Shown here piece after piece: positions 1 to 9,460 of a stretch of 64,000 bases of DNA. A model generated the notes under the pieces. That model was not told the DNA's origin. It worked only from the letters and a program-made list of their open reading frames with translations, and did not search any database. Origin of the DNA: Podospora pseudocomata (taxonomy: Eukaryota > Ascomycota > Sordariomycetes > Sordariales > Podosporaceae); NCBI RefSeq assembly GCF_035222375.1, contig NC_085887.1, forward strand, positions 843,501 to 907,500, written 5' to 3'. Every line of letters begins with the position of its first letter. Position 1 is the stretch's first letter. The position numbers and the translations under genes were made by a program.

Positions 1-784
1 CCAGCATCCACCCGGGAATGCTTCCTATGGTCGCATGGAGAATGCTATGTCTCGTCAATCTCTTCAGAATTGACGCTTCTGATGCCCAGCATCAGTCCAG
101 CAGCACTGTTTCGGCCAGGGTTCCGACCTCAACCCAAGAAAATCCCCACGACGAGCTTTCACGTTTCATCGATCCCCGACTTCTCTCATTCTCCTCGCTA
201 ATGCAACCAAGAGCCCTTAACACGCAAAAAACCGCCAAGGCCTGACCCCGACAGGAACAATAACCCCTAGATATCTCCCAGGGTCCCTATCCAACCACCA
301 CAGGCCAGACCCTCTGATGTCTCCCGCCGGTCACAACATGGGAGGTTCAATGCATTATCCAGTCTTAAAAGGCCAGACAAACCTCCAGGGGCTCAGCCCA
401 GCTGGGACCATCGATCCCCGATATTTCCTGGCCCGCACGCCTGACCAGCAGAGCTTCCAACCAGCGAACCCAGGTGCACAAATGCCTGGAGCCAACGATG
501 GCCAAGGTAGAAACATTGGACAGCAGCCCGTAAACACCGGTTACCCGGTCCCGTCTGCGAGGTTGAACCGTTGACATCGGCCCAGATTGTCTCAGGAGCC
601 CATCCAGGATCAGGCTCTACATGATGAAGCTATGGCGCTGCAAAATGACGACGACGAGATCATCGAGGGTGATTCTGAGGACGAGGACGATATGTACCAC
701 GAGTATTTAAGTACAGTTTCTCGAAACCGTTTTCACGCACGACACGAGAGGGATTTCTGGGGTCTCAAGGGAAAGTCCTGCTGA
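1..784 (+). CDS. 3' part of a low-complexity protein gene cut by the window edge (tentative)
   Basis: I do not recognise this gene. Open stretches at 18-245, 317-574 and 575-784 encode Pro/Gln/Ser-rich sequence, and the last one an acidic run (NDDDEIIEGDSEDEDD) followed by a basic tail ending in GLKGKSC and a stop at 782-784. The stretches at 317-574 and 575-784 share a frame, separated by one stop at 572-574. No splice pair that I tried joined them cleanly. A short motif recurs in the first two stretches (FIDPRLLSF and TIDPRYFLA, with an identical 13-bp core in the DNA). The best guess is the C-terminal end of a disordered nuclear-type protein whose 5' part lies left of the window. The exon structure is unknown, and a decayed gene is also possible. 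Confidence 0.28.
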
Positions 785-2042
785 GGGATATGATTGATAT
801 TGATGGAGGAGTGTTTTATACCTGTACAGTTACGAAGCTGGACAATGGAGGGAAGACGGGTGGTGATGAGAGGTGTGGGCCGAAGCACTGCAGGGGGCTT
901 TTTCTTTTTCTTCATGTCGGGTATGGACTAGGACTGTCGACTACTGTAGTAAGTATAATCCGCATTATTAATCCTTCCTTTCTGCTTTGTCTGTTTCCAG
1001 TCGCGCCCCTTTCTTGAGCTTGCCTGCCTATTGATTTCCTGCTATCGAAGCCATCTGTTAAGTTGAGGTAAGAATTATAAGATGCGTTTCCCCGCTTTCT
1101 GAATTCCGGCAATCTTCCATTGATCAGGCTACACTGGCAAAAACTCAACATGAGCCATGTCCCTTTCAATCTTGGTTGTTTGAACGAAGGTTTCCACCAT
1201 GGAAAGATCAATGAGAAGCAGTGTTCTATTCATCACGTTGCCTCTTTGCCTAGGTATGGTATCCTTAGCGGTGGTTTTGGCCTCTCAGTACCACCAAGAC
1301 TTGGATCGGCTCCCTGAAGCTGGGAGTCATTTCGAGGAAGGGGAAGATGGGGTTGAACATGACAGCAGCAGGGGCGTGGGAGAAAGGCTCTGGATTGATG
1401 AAGATCAGTGGCTGATTACACACCGTTTTCTGGAGACACGATGAGGGAACATACACACACAGCTGAGCACTATGCTGCCTTCCAACCGGAGGAGAGACAT
1501 GAGAATGCTCACCAGCCTCGTTCTCTAGTCCAGCATCACAACCAAGGCGATGGCGTGAGAAATAGTCAGACAGAGAGGGGTCGCCAGGCGTGCGCCATAT
1601 GAGTGGTCCGAGGGCGCATTCCAGGATTCACCCTCGCACCTGACTGGCCGGGGACGGAACGGAGCTGGATCCGGGCGGGGTCCCGACGTGGCAGGGCATC
1701 ATCTGCACGCACTTCGGTCACGGCCCCTCCCGCCCTCATTCGCTAACCCCCTCGCTAACGCCGGCCCAAAACTCCCTCCGCGCTGCAGCAAAGACTTCTT
1801 TTGAGTCTAACACGCCCCCACATTCAACCTTTTCCCTGCCTGCGAACCCCAAACAGCTTGGTGTGTTGTGCTGTGTTGTGTTGTGTTGTGTTGTGTTGTG
1901 GCCTGTTAAAAATTCCATGCATGCCACCTCTGACTGTGTTACCACGCCTCTCTCCTCTTCTCTTGTCGCAATGCTCCTCCTCCATCAACAAATCACTTGA
2001 CTTGACGAACAGCGCGTTTGCTTGCTACTAGGTACTCAAAAA
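785..2042. other. Gene-free stretch upstream of the methyltransferase
   Basis: No convincing gene is visible. The only noteworthy open frame (1199-1444, plus) begins with a hydrophobic segment but has no recognisable body. The stretch contains a pentanucleotide microsatellite at 1866-1900 and CT-rich DNA just before the next gene. A TAG preceded by pyrimidine-rich sequence near 2029-2031 could be the acceptor of a 5'UTR intron. Confidence 0.5.
1866..1900 (+). repeat. (TTGTG)n microsatellite
   Basis: Seven consecutive 5-bp units of TTGTG, the second being CTGTG. It is a simple tandem repeat in non-coding DNA about 150 bp before the methyltransferase start, and is likely to vary in length between strains. 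Confidence 0.9.
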
Positions 2043-3041
2043 ATGACCCTCACCGAACACGACACCCAGCGCGTCGAAGTCGACCAAGACTTTGACAAGT
2101 TCGCCCAGAGTCAAGAAGCAGCCACCTCGTCCACCACCTCCCTCCACAGCAGCCTCGTCAACTACGAATGGAAACACGGCCGCCGCTACCACTCCTACCA
2201 AGCCGGGAGCTACTCCTTCCCCAACGACGAGCGCGAGCAGGAGCGTCTCGACCTGGTCCACCACGCCTTCTGGTGCACGCTCAACGACCGCTTGTTCCTC
2301 GCGCCCATCAACCCCGACGACGGGCTCCGCATCCTCGACATCGGCACCGGAACTGGACTCTGGGCCATCCACCTTGGGGAGGACCACCCTGGCGCAAAGG
2401 AGATCATCGGCAACGACCTCAGCCCCATCCAGCCGAGGTGGGTGCCGCCCAATGTGCAGTTCATCGTCGACGATGTCGAGCTCGACTGGGTGCATGCCGG
2501 CGTGAGCGTCGAGCCGTATGATTACATCCACTGTCGGTACATGGCGGGCGGTATCAGAGACTGGCCGAGGCTGGTGAAGCAGATGTATGACAATGTCAAG
2601 CCTGGTGGGTGGGTTGAGTTTCAGGAGTCGGCCAACACGCTGTACTCTCAGGATGGTACCCTGAGCAAGGACAATGCCATGGTTCGCATGATGGAGGGCT
2701 TGATCTTGGCGTGCGACAAGATTGGGCGGACGTTGGATCCGGCGCCGCAGATGGAAAAGTGGGTGAAGGATGCTGGGTTCATCAATGTCGAAGTGCAGAA
2801 GTTTAGGCTGCCGATTGGTAGCTGGCCGAGAGATGCAAGGCTGAAGGAGGTGGGAACGTTGATGGCGGTCAATTTCATCGAGGGTGTCGAGGCGTTCACG
2901 GCGTCGCTGTTTAGGGATGTGCTGGGGTGGTCGCAGGACGAGGTGTCGGCGTTGAATGCCGAGGTGAGGGCTTCGGCGAAGAAGGGGAATGCGCACGCCA
3001 TTTTTGATTTCTTGGTTATCACTGGGCAGAAGCCAGAGTAG
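2043..3041 (+). CDS. LaeA-like class I SAM-dependent methyltransferase
   Basis: An intronless frame of 332 codons. The protein has a disordered Ser/Thr/Gln-rich N-terminus, then the fungal motif YEWKHGRRYHSYQAGSYSFPND (residues 41-62). A textbook SAM-binding motif I follows (ILDIGTGTGLWAI, about 97-109), then an acidic motif II region (GNDLSPIQP). The sequence YDYIHCRYMAGGIRDWP and the GGWVEFQE strand match motifs IV-V, and the end is FDFLVITGQKPE. This is the layout of the LaeA-like methyltransferase family of Pezizomycotina, whose members are often tied to secondary metabolism or unassigned small-molecule methylation; the substrate cannot be read from sequence. I chose the ATG at 2043 because the frame upstream has no ATG (only a TTG at 2022). 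No biosynthetic gene cluster lies next to it, so a cluster role is not supported here. Confidence 0.9.
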   Translation: MTLTEHDTQRVEVDQDFDKFAQSQEAATSSTTSLHSSLVNYEWKHGRRYHSYQAGSYSFPNDEREQERLDLVHHAFWCTLNDRLFLAPINPDDGLRILDIGTGTGLWAIHLGEDHPGAKEIIGNDLSPIQPRWVPPNVQFIVDDVELDWVHAGVSVEPYDYIHCRYMAGGIRDWPRLVKQMYDNVKPGGWVEFQESANTLYSQDGTLSKDNAMVRMMEGLILACDKIGRTLDPAPQMEKWVKDAGFINVEVQKFRLPIGSWPRDARLKEVGTLMAVNFIEGVEAFTASLFRDVLGWSQDEVSALNAEVRASAKKGNAHAIFDFLVITGQKPE

Positions 3042-3569
3042 GTGTCATGCATGTAGAGATACCACAATGCTGTCCCCCACTTTGATGACGAGTCCCGATG
3101 ATTATTCATGGATCTCTCAAGATACACAACCCAGATCTAGACCAGTCCATGGATCCATGCCCAGCTGATTGACTTGCATGTCTCACCTTGCACTCTCCCC
3201 ATTGGCGATTCCTCGCCCACCTGTTTCTGACTCGCACCGCAGAATCAAGATCCCATTCGTTTATCTGACACCTGATAGTGTTACGGGCATTTCAAGCTTG
3301 CGCCTCCGCCCCTTCCCACTCCCCGTCGCTTCGTTTAAAGAAAGCGGAGAACTATGTTCGTGTTCCTGCCAGCAGACGACCAATGACATCATCGTCGTCC
3401 CCCGTTCCCGTCCCACGGCTGTGGCTCCCTCCCGTGTTTAAAACCCCTCCTTTCCAATTCAGACCTCTGCTTTCAAATCTCCCATCAACATCCAGCAATA
3501 CAACCATAGCTTTCCTCAAACAAATCTTCCATATCCAACCTTTACAACCAAACCACATCCCTACCCAAC
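3042..3569. other. Intergenic region and promoter of the small hydrophilic protein gene
   Basis: Open frames here have no protein-like features. The last 250 bp are CT-rich, as is usual for fungal promoters and 5'UTRs, with a TTTAAA box near 3437 and two CCCCT motifs described separately. Confidence 0.5.
3309..3448 (+). promoter_or_regulatory. Two STRE-like CCCCT motifs upstream of the 3570 gene
   Basis: CCCCT occurs at 3309-3313 and 3444-3448. In fungi CCCCT/AGGGG is the core of the stress response element bound by Msn2/4-type zinc-finger factors. Five-base motifs occur often by chance, so this only suggests stress control of the small hydrophilic protein downstream. Confidence 0.25.
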
Positions 3570-3988
3570 ATGGACTTCCTCAACAAAGTCACCGGCGGAA
3601 ACAACGCCTCCCAACCCGCCGACCACTCCAACAATCCCACCACCACCAACCCCACCGACCAGTCTTCCTCCTCGGGCGGCGGCCTAATGGACAAGTTTAA
3701 CAGCCTCGCCGGCGGCGGCAAAGAGTCGGAGAAGAAGGAGGATCCTCTCGATAAGGGTACGTTTGATCCACCAACCAACCTTACCCACTCCACTACGTCA
3801 TCACCACTAACAAATACAAATAAAAAAATAAAATAGGAGTCGACCTCTTCCAGCAACACGTCCTCGGACAGGGCGACCAGTCCAACGAGAGCGCCATCGA
3901 GCAGGCCAAGGATGAGCAGATCAGTGATTTCATTCGGGACCAGTACAAGAAGAATACGGGAAAGGATTTTCCTGTGGCTGATAAATAG
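3570..3988 (+). CDS. Small hydrophilic conserved fungal protein (112 aa), one intron
   Basis: Exons are 3570-3756 and 3837-3988. The 80-bp intron has a GTACGT donor, a CACTAAC branch site and a TAG acceptor. The product is glycine-, serine- and charge-rich with no membrane segment: it starts MDFLNKVTGG, carries a disordered Gly/Ser stretch (SSSSGGGLMDKFNSLAGGG) and ends with a helical segment (GVDLFQQHVLGQGD...IRDQYKKNTGKDF). Short proteins of this shape are common in Pezizomycotina and are often induced by stress, but I cannot name a function. Two CCCCT motifs upstream agree with that idea without proving it. It converges on the next gene, with 240 bp between the stop codons. Confidence 0.85.
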
Positions 3989-4228
3989 ATGGGTGTTGGG
4001 GTTAGCATTTGCGGCTGCGGGCAATATGGAGCAATGACTGGCTGGGAAGTTTGAAGGGGTTTAAGCTAGGGTTATGAGTTATGAAATTCAGACACTGATT
4101 CACTTCACATGCATGGGGGTGTGGTGGTGTTGTTTTGCAACCGTCTATTAAGTTGTCTATTATGGATTCCAGTCCCCCTCTCTTCCTGGCAGTTCTCCCC
4201 TCCTATTCAAAGTTTCATCTTCTTCTTT

Positions 4229-4666
4229 TTAGTTGACGGTGGCCTGGTTCAAGTTGTTGATCAACCTCGCGCCATCAAATAAGCGGCCGTTGCCGGCCCT
4301 GGCGCGGCAGAGGTTCTTGCCACGCTCGATGATGTTGTTGGTGCAGGTCAGCTGGCTGTTGGCTACGCAGCTGAGTCTGGAGCCGCCTGTTTGTTTTTGT
4401 GTTAGCATCACTCCCTGACTGAGGAAAGAGAGATTGGGAAAAGACATACAGTTGTTTCCACCGGGGACGCAGCGACCGGGCTGGCCGTTGGCGGTGAAGC
4501 ACGAGTCCTGCTTGAGGGACGTGTTGGCCACGCAGCAGGTGCCGCGGGGGACGGGGCGGTTCTGGTTCTGGCGGGCGGCGATGGCGGGGACGGCAGGGTT
4601 CTCGGCCGCGGGCATGGCGGTTGTGAGGGCTGCCATGGCGAGGACGAAGGGGGTGAGGAACTTCAT
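4229..4666 (-). CDS. Small secreted protein with eight cysteines (124 aa), one intron
   Basis: Read on the minus strand, the exons are 4666-4450 and 4386-4229. The 63-bp intron (4387-4449) has a GTATGT donor, a TGCTAAC branch site and a CAG acceptor. The N-terminus is a clear signal peptide (MKFLTPFVLAMAALTTAMPA), perhaps followed by a short propeptide ending at AIAARQ. The mature part has eight cysteines in the order CC-C-C-C-C-C-C, starting at GTCCVANTS and ending at NLCRA. That order is not the hydrophobin pattern, which has two CC pairs. The even cysteine number, small size and secretion suggest a disulfide-stabilised extracellular protein of unknown function, in the broad class of effector-like or antimicrobial-like small secreted proteins. 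Similar sequences seem to exist in Sordariales, but this is from memory. Confidence 0.85.
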   Translation of the reverse strand: MKFLTPFVLAMAALTTAMPAAENPAVPAIAARQNQNRPVPRGTCCVANTSLKQDSCFTANGQPGRCVPGGNNCMSFPNLSFLSQGVMLTQKQTGGSRLSCVANSQLTCTNNIIERGKNLCRARAGNGRLFDGARLINNLNQATVN

Positions 4667-6280
4667 TTTGAGAGATGGTGTGGTTGAAAGGGGAAGTTGA
4701 GACTTGGTTTTGGCGTTGTGGAAAAAGATAAAAAAAGAAGAAGGACCCGACCGGCGGAATGAATGTGGGTGTTTTGTGGTATGAAGACAGAGAATTGAAG
4801 AGAAGGTTGAAGGAAAAGGGGACGGGAATAGACGGCGGAATTGAAGACTGGCTTAAAGACGAAAAGAAGATGTTGGAGAGGTAGGGAGGGAGGTGGGAGA
4901 TTTATAGTTGAGTGAGGCTCTGTGTCGATCGGATCATGTTGCCGAAGGAGGTTCACTAATTCCCCCCTGGTGGAGTCGGAAACCCACGATGGTGGTAGCG
5001 CTTGGATGTTTTGGTGGTTTTGGAGTGGCATTCTCAGGGGGTGTGCGGTTTCAACCCAAGGAATTCACCACTGTCGCGGGATTTGCAGCCGCTCCATTTG
5101 GGACAGCGGTTCGAGGGATAGAAAGAAGAATGCATGGAAGGATCAGGCGATCGACGAGAAACATTGCTCGGATCGTCTGGGGAGGAGAAATCGTGGAAAT
5201 CCGGGGTGATTTTGAGACGGCTATCATGCCTTGACTTTGCCAAGCGCCCGTCTTGGCAGGGGGGAGGGTTAAAGATAGTAGTTATTGGGAGGTTTGTCAC
5301 GACGGGATGCAATGCTGTGGTGATCTTGAGTGCTGAACCTGGGACGAATGGTTTTGGCGAATGGCACAATGTCTTGCGATGCGAATCGGGGAATGGGATC
5401 AGGAAGATGATGCCCAGGAAAACAACAAGACCTCTCTCGGTTGGAATCAACCCGAGATCAGAGTCTAGCCAGAGTTGGATTGGCGGCTTCTTTGCTTCTC
5501 CTGGCGGCAGCGCCCGAGAACAAGGGGAGCGCGCCAAGCTTCGTGTCTCGGCAGTCGCTGGCAGCGGGAGAGTTCTTCTCACTGGTTCAACTTTATCGCG
5601 AGGCCGATATCATTCAACTTGAGCTTTAGATGGGGGAGTTCTTTGCTGAGTTAACTGACGGTTTTCACGGCCAGAAGACATTACAGCAGTTTTCTCACAT
5701 GAGCTTCTCACACCGGGAATTTTCGAACACCCACGGCTCATGTTCACTGCGAGCCAAGATCTCCCCAGACTGCAACGAATGAGAACAGAGCGTTTGATAC
5801 AGACGAAGAATGACCGATCTAGGGAATTCTTTTCTTTCATTTACTCATCACTGAAGAACAACAGCGATGACATGTTCTAGAATGGCCTCGGATTGTGCCT
5901 GATGAGACCATCACCACACCACGCGTGCCGTCCTGGCACGCTCACAGGCTGTTCAAGCGATGAACTCCCAATCGCTTCACCAACTCGCCAACAACCAAAC
6001 GATCCATCATATGACAGCTTGCCAATCAACGCCGCCAAAATATTCCCTGCAGCAGCCAAGTTCTTTGCTCACACTCAACGGCGACAATCTGGTCCAGACA
6101 CCAAAAGTTGATCAACAGGGGTTGGCACTGCAACGTCATGCTATCATCGACGTCATCAGCCTTTCCCGCTCCCCTCCTCACCAACCCTCAAGAATCATGA
6201 TGCCGCTACTATCATTGTTTGAATGCCCGACAGCATGAATTCAGCATTCCGACAACCATCTAGATGAGAAACAACAGAAA
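4667..6280. other. Long intergenic region (1.6 kb), no gene seen
   Basis: Overlapping open frames occur on both strands around 5034-5622 (up to 182 codons). They lack introns, recognisable domains and a consistent protein-like composition, and I take them as chance frames. The left end holds the promoter of the secreted cysteine-rich gene and the right end that of the membrane protein gene. Confidence 0.45.
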
Positions 6281-7507
6281 ATGGGCGACATTTACATCAG
6301 CAACGGAACCTGCTACGGATCCGCAGGCAACGAGCTCGACAGAAGCTTCATCCCGTGCGGAAATGCCGCCTTTGGACCAGTGACGTGCTGCGGAGCAGGA
6401 GATGTCTGTCTCAGCAATAACGCTTGCTTCGGCGTCCACGGCACGCCAGGATCATACGGAGCAGACCTGACCTATCTCGCCGGGTGCACCGACGAATCAT
6501 ACAGAGATGGGAGCTGTCCTGACAAGTATGGTATCGACCAGCCGTGGATCGCTTTGACGGTTTGCGATGACAGCGGTGGTGATTGGGCTCCGTGTCCTCA
6601 GGAGGGAAGCCCGACTACGCTGCAGAATGGTGCTTATTGCAGCTGTACTGATGCTGCGTCGACGACTGTCGCCATCAACAATTCGCCACGGCTGGCGGAT
6701 ATTGCTAGGTTGCCGCAGACGACTGGGGGGACTGTTTCATTCTTTCCGGGGAATGAGCCGACAAATACATCTCCTCCGGCTCAAACGACCGGTGGGGGGA
6801 ATGGTGGAGGTCAGTCCAGTTCCCAATCGCAATCCCCATCGCAATCGCAACCACAACCAGGAACAACAGGCCAACCGCCAAATACAGGATCATCAAATAC
6901 CAGCAGCAGCCCGATACCATCAGAGACAGGCTCACCAGGTTCAGATTCGGGAACGGGCTCGGACTCTGGCTCGGACCCAACCGGTGGTGGTGGCGGGAGC
7001 TCTTCTTCAGGCGGCGGCCTGAACTCTGGCGCCAAGATCGGCATTGGCATAGGAGCTGCCATAGGAGGGCTCATACTGATTGCTACTCTGCTCACCCTCT
7101 GGCACTACAACCGAAAGAACCGCCGATCTGTCTCTGGTGCCGCCGGGATTGAAGAAGGCGGGGAAAAGCCAAAAAAGGCATTCGCGCCTGTCCCGTCCCC
7201 TCGTGCATCCGAAGCTGACTCCAACCCTGTCTCGGAAGCGGACGGAAAAGCGGTGACACGGCCCTGGAGCATGAGAAGTGAGCTTGAAGGGAATAATACT
7301 GCTGCTTCCGCGGCAGGGAAGAAAGCGCCAACGGCGAATGGAAATCAAAAGGTTAATACTGATGGGGCAGCACGTCCGGGGGTGGGGGAGTTGGATGGGA
7401 GAGAGGTGCAGGAGCTTCCACCGCACCACGATCTGAGTCCGGTGGCAGAGCTTCCTGGGAGCGAGGCGTGGGCCCAGGCCCCGGGAGGGGGGAGGGGGAG
7501 GGTATGA
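6281..7507 (+). CDS. Cys-rich single-pass membrane protein with Ser/Thr/Gly-rich stalk (Mid2/WSC-like architecture)
   Basis: Single exon, 408 aa. The order is: a cysteine-rich ectodomain (about 1-125) with the fungal pattern YISNGTCYG...CCGAGDVCLSNNACFG...CSCTD; a low-complexity Ser/Gln/Pro/Gly stalk (about 165-250); one transmembrane helix (IGIGIGAAIGGLILIATLLTLW, near 253-275) followed by the basic stop-transfer NRKNRR; and a disordered cytoplasmic tail of about 130 residues. Such proteins sit in the plasma membrane, and many are thought to sense or bind the cell wall. Oddly, there is no N-terminal signal peptide: the frame begins MGDIYISNGTC and no upstream exon with a signal sequence is visible. 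The single helix may therefore act as a reverse signal anchor, or a distant 5' exon has been missed. Confidence 0.8.
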   Translation: MGDIYISNGTCYGSAGNELDRSFIPCGNAAFGPVTCCGAGDVCLSNNACFGVHGTPGSYGADLTYLAGCTDESYRDGSCPDKYGIDQPWIALTVCDDSGGDWAPCPQEGSPTTLQNGAYCSCTDAASTTVAINNSPRLADIARLPQTTGGTVSFFPGNEPTNTSPPAQTTGGGNGGGQSSSQSQSPSQSQPQPGTTGQPPNTGSSNTSSSPIPSETGSPGSDSGTGSDSGSDPTGGGGGSSSSGGGLNSGAKIGIGIGAAIGGLILIATLLTLWHYNRKNRRSVSGAAGIEEGGEKPKKAFAPVPSPRASEADSNPVSEADGKAVTRPWSMRSELEGNNTAASAAGKKAPTANGNQKVNTDGAARPGVGELDGREVQELPPHHDLSPVAELPGSEAWAQAPGGGRGRV

Positions 7508-8038
7508 TGCGGGCTGAGATGGGACATTTTCTTGCTATGGTTGAGTTGGTCCGGCAGGCAATTTTCACGCGGTTGGTGGACTGATTGAGGGGGTACATAT
7601 ATTGGGGCCTTGGCTGATGTTACTTTATACCAGATGGGTGTTCATGGGGGATTTACATAATTCTAATAGCAAAAGGCTTGTACTTTGGTCTGTGTAACGT
7701 TTGGTTAAACGTGGTTGCACATGCTGTTGTGTGACCACATCAACCACCTGGATGGAGTGGTATTGGTCAATAGAAGGGGGTGACTGCAGAGCTTATTCTC
7801 TTGGCTTGGGTCTTGGCTTCGGTTTTCTATCACCGAGAGGAGTCGGACGCGGTAGGTTGGTGCAGGAGAGGCATGTTACCATGTAGAGGATTGGGGACAG
7901 GCCGCATTGTCTGAGGACCAGTTTCTCCCGGGGGGATGGGTTGGGTCAAGTTTAAGTTGAGGTGGCCTCCCTTTCTTGGGGATGGTTGGGTTCGAGCAGC
8001 CGCACCCGTTCAAAGAGGCACACCACCACTTATCCGTC
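7508..8038. other. Intergenic region, nothing recognisable
   Basis: The space between two plus-strand genes, holding the 3'UTR of the membrane protein gene and the promoter of the hydrolase. No ORF, RNA or repeat of note was seen. Confidence 0.5.
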
Positions 8039-9281
8039 ATGACCAAGCTGTACCGATCTGCTGCTGCTCTCGTTCTGTCCCTCCCTCTCTTGGGTCTGGG
8101 ACAGCAGCAGGCGGCGGCACCTGATCCATGGGCGTTCACCCACTCGAACCAGGAAAAGGCCATTGTCTTGTCTCATACCGGCGGCTTCAACATTGGCAGC
8201 AAGATCGTGGCCGACCCTCGACGTCCAGGCCAGACAATAACCTGTGATCACGGGTATTTCGTACGTCCCCCCATTCTCGTTTTCTTTCCCGCCCATTTCC
8301 GCTGACCTTTTCCCCCAGGAATACTTCATTCCCCTCCACTCACCCCCCCAAGGCCACCTCCGCCGGACAACCTCCCTCGTCCTCTGGCACTCCTCCTCCA
8401 CCCAAACCTTCCAAAACCGCTGGGACGGCGGGCCCGGGTTCAAAGACCTCCTCCTCCGCCTAGGCTACCCCGTCTACCTCTTCGAAGCCCCCCGCCTCGG
8501 CCGCGCAAACTGGGCTTGCAAACCCCACCGCTACGACGTCACCTACCGCGACCAGGACAACTTCCTCGCCTGGAATTTCGGACCGTCCTACCTCAACTGG
8601 TGGCCTGGCTTGCAATGGCCCGAGGACCCCGAGGTCAAAAGACTAAGCTGGGAGCAAGCTACCGGGGGTAGGTATGTGGAGTTTGATGACTATGAGCATA
8701 TCCTCCTCCACGCTGAAGTAGCCGCCAAAGGGGCTGTTCACACTGAGCAAGGAGCAGAAAGAGGGGGGGTGGTTTACCTGACGAATTCTGCCGCGGGTCT
8801 GAGGGCGTTGCTTGCGGCTACGCTGAGCGATGAAACGGTTGGGAAGATAAGGGGGATTGTGGCGTATGAGAGCGCGGGGTACGTCTTTCCCGAGGGGCAT
8901 AACGTCACCGACAGGAGGGATGAGCCGTTTGGGCCGTTGGTGGTGACGCAGGAGGCGTGGAGGAGGTTGGCAAAGTTGGATTTTGTGCAGTTTGTTTGGG
9001 GGGATAATCGCCCTGAGACGGGGAGCGGGTTTTGGGAGGAGATGGTGGTGCAGAGTAGGCTTTGTGCGGAGCTGATTAACCTGTATGGGGGGAATGCGGA
9101 GGTGGTGAAGCTGAAGGAGGATTTGGGGGTGGTGGGGAATACGCATTGCCCGTTTACGGATATGAATAATGAGGTTATTTTGGGGTTGTTGGAGGAGAGG
9201 TTGGAGAGGAGTGGTTTGGATGGGTTTGAGGGGCGGGTGGGGAAGGGGAAGGGGAAGGGGAAGAGTAAGTGGAGGGGTTAA
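8039..9281 (+). CDS. Secreted alpha/beta-hydrolase-fold protein (394 aa), one intron
   Basis: Exons are 8039-8260 and 8319-9281. The 58-bp intron has a GTACGT donor, a GCTGACC branch site and a CAG acceptor, and phase is kept. A signal peptide (MTKLYRSAAALVLSLPLLGLG) begins at the ATG at 8039. The body resembles fungal secreted esterase-like alpha/beta hydrolases: SHTGGF near the N-terminus, LVLWHSSSTQTFQNRWDGG, an elbow-like segment VYLTNSAAGLRALL, GIVAYESAGYVF, and a C-terminal NTHCPFTDMNN supplying the likely catalytic His. The nucleophile elbow reads N-S-A-A-G rather than G-x-S-x-G, so activity is uncertain. The protein ends in a lysine/glycine repeat (KGKGKGKGKSK). It converges on the next gene, with 179 bp between stops. 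Confidence 0.8.
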
Positions 9282-9460
9282 AGGACTGCTTTGAAGGTTT
9301 TTTCATAATGGAGGGATGCTCGTGTGTGTTTATGTTGGCTCGAAGGTGCAGAACAAAAACTGAAATGCTGTTCTTGCCCCCTTCTTCTGAGTCCCTGGAT
9401 CGAAACAGTGCCTCCCTTTCCAACCCATATCAACCAGATGTGTCCCCTAAATCATCAGAA

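Noticed and set aside
1199-1444. 81-codon plus-strand frame starting with a hydrophobic, signal-like segment (SSVLFITLPLCLGMVSLAVVL)
   Set aside because: No cysteine pattern, intron or recognisable body follows, and a hydrophobic start can arise by chance. Not called as a gene.
2028-2996. 322-codon minus-strand frame opposite the methyltransferase
   Set aside because: An antisense shadow created by GC-rich third positions of the real gene.
5034-5622. Overlapping long frames on both strands (182 and 162 codons) in the 4667-6280 intergenic region
   Set aside because: Both strands are open over the same DNA, the composition is Arg/Pro/Ser-biased without domains, and there are no splice signals.
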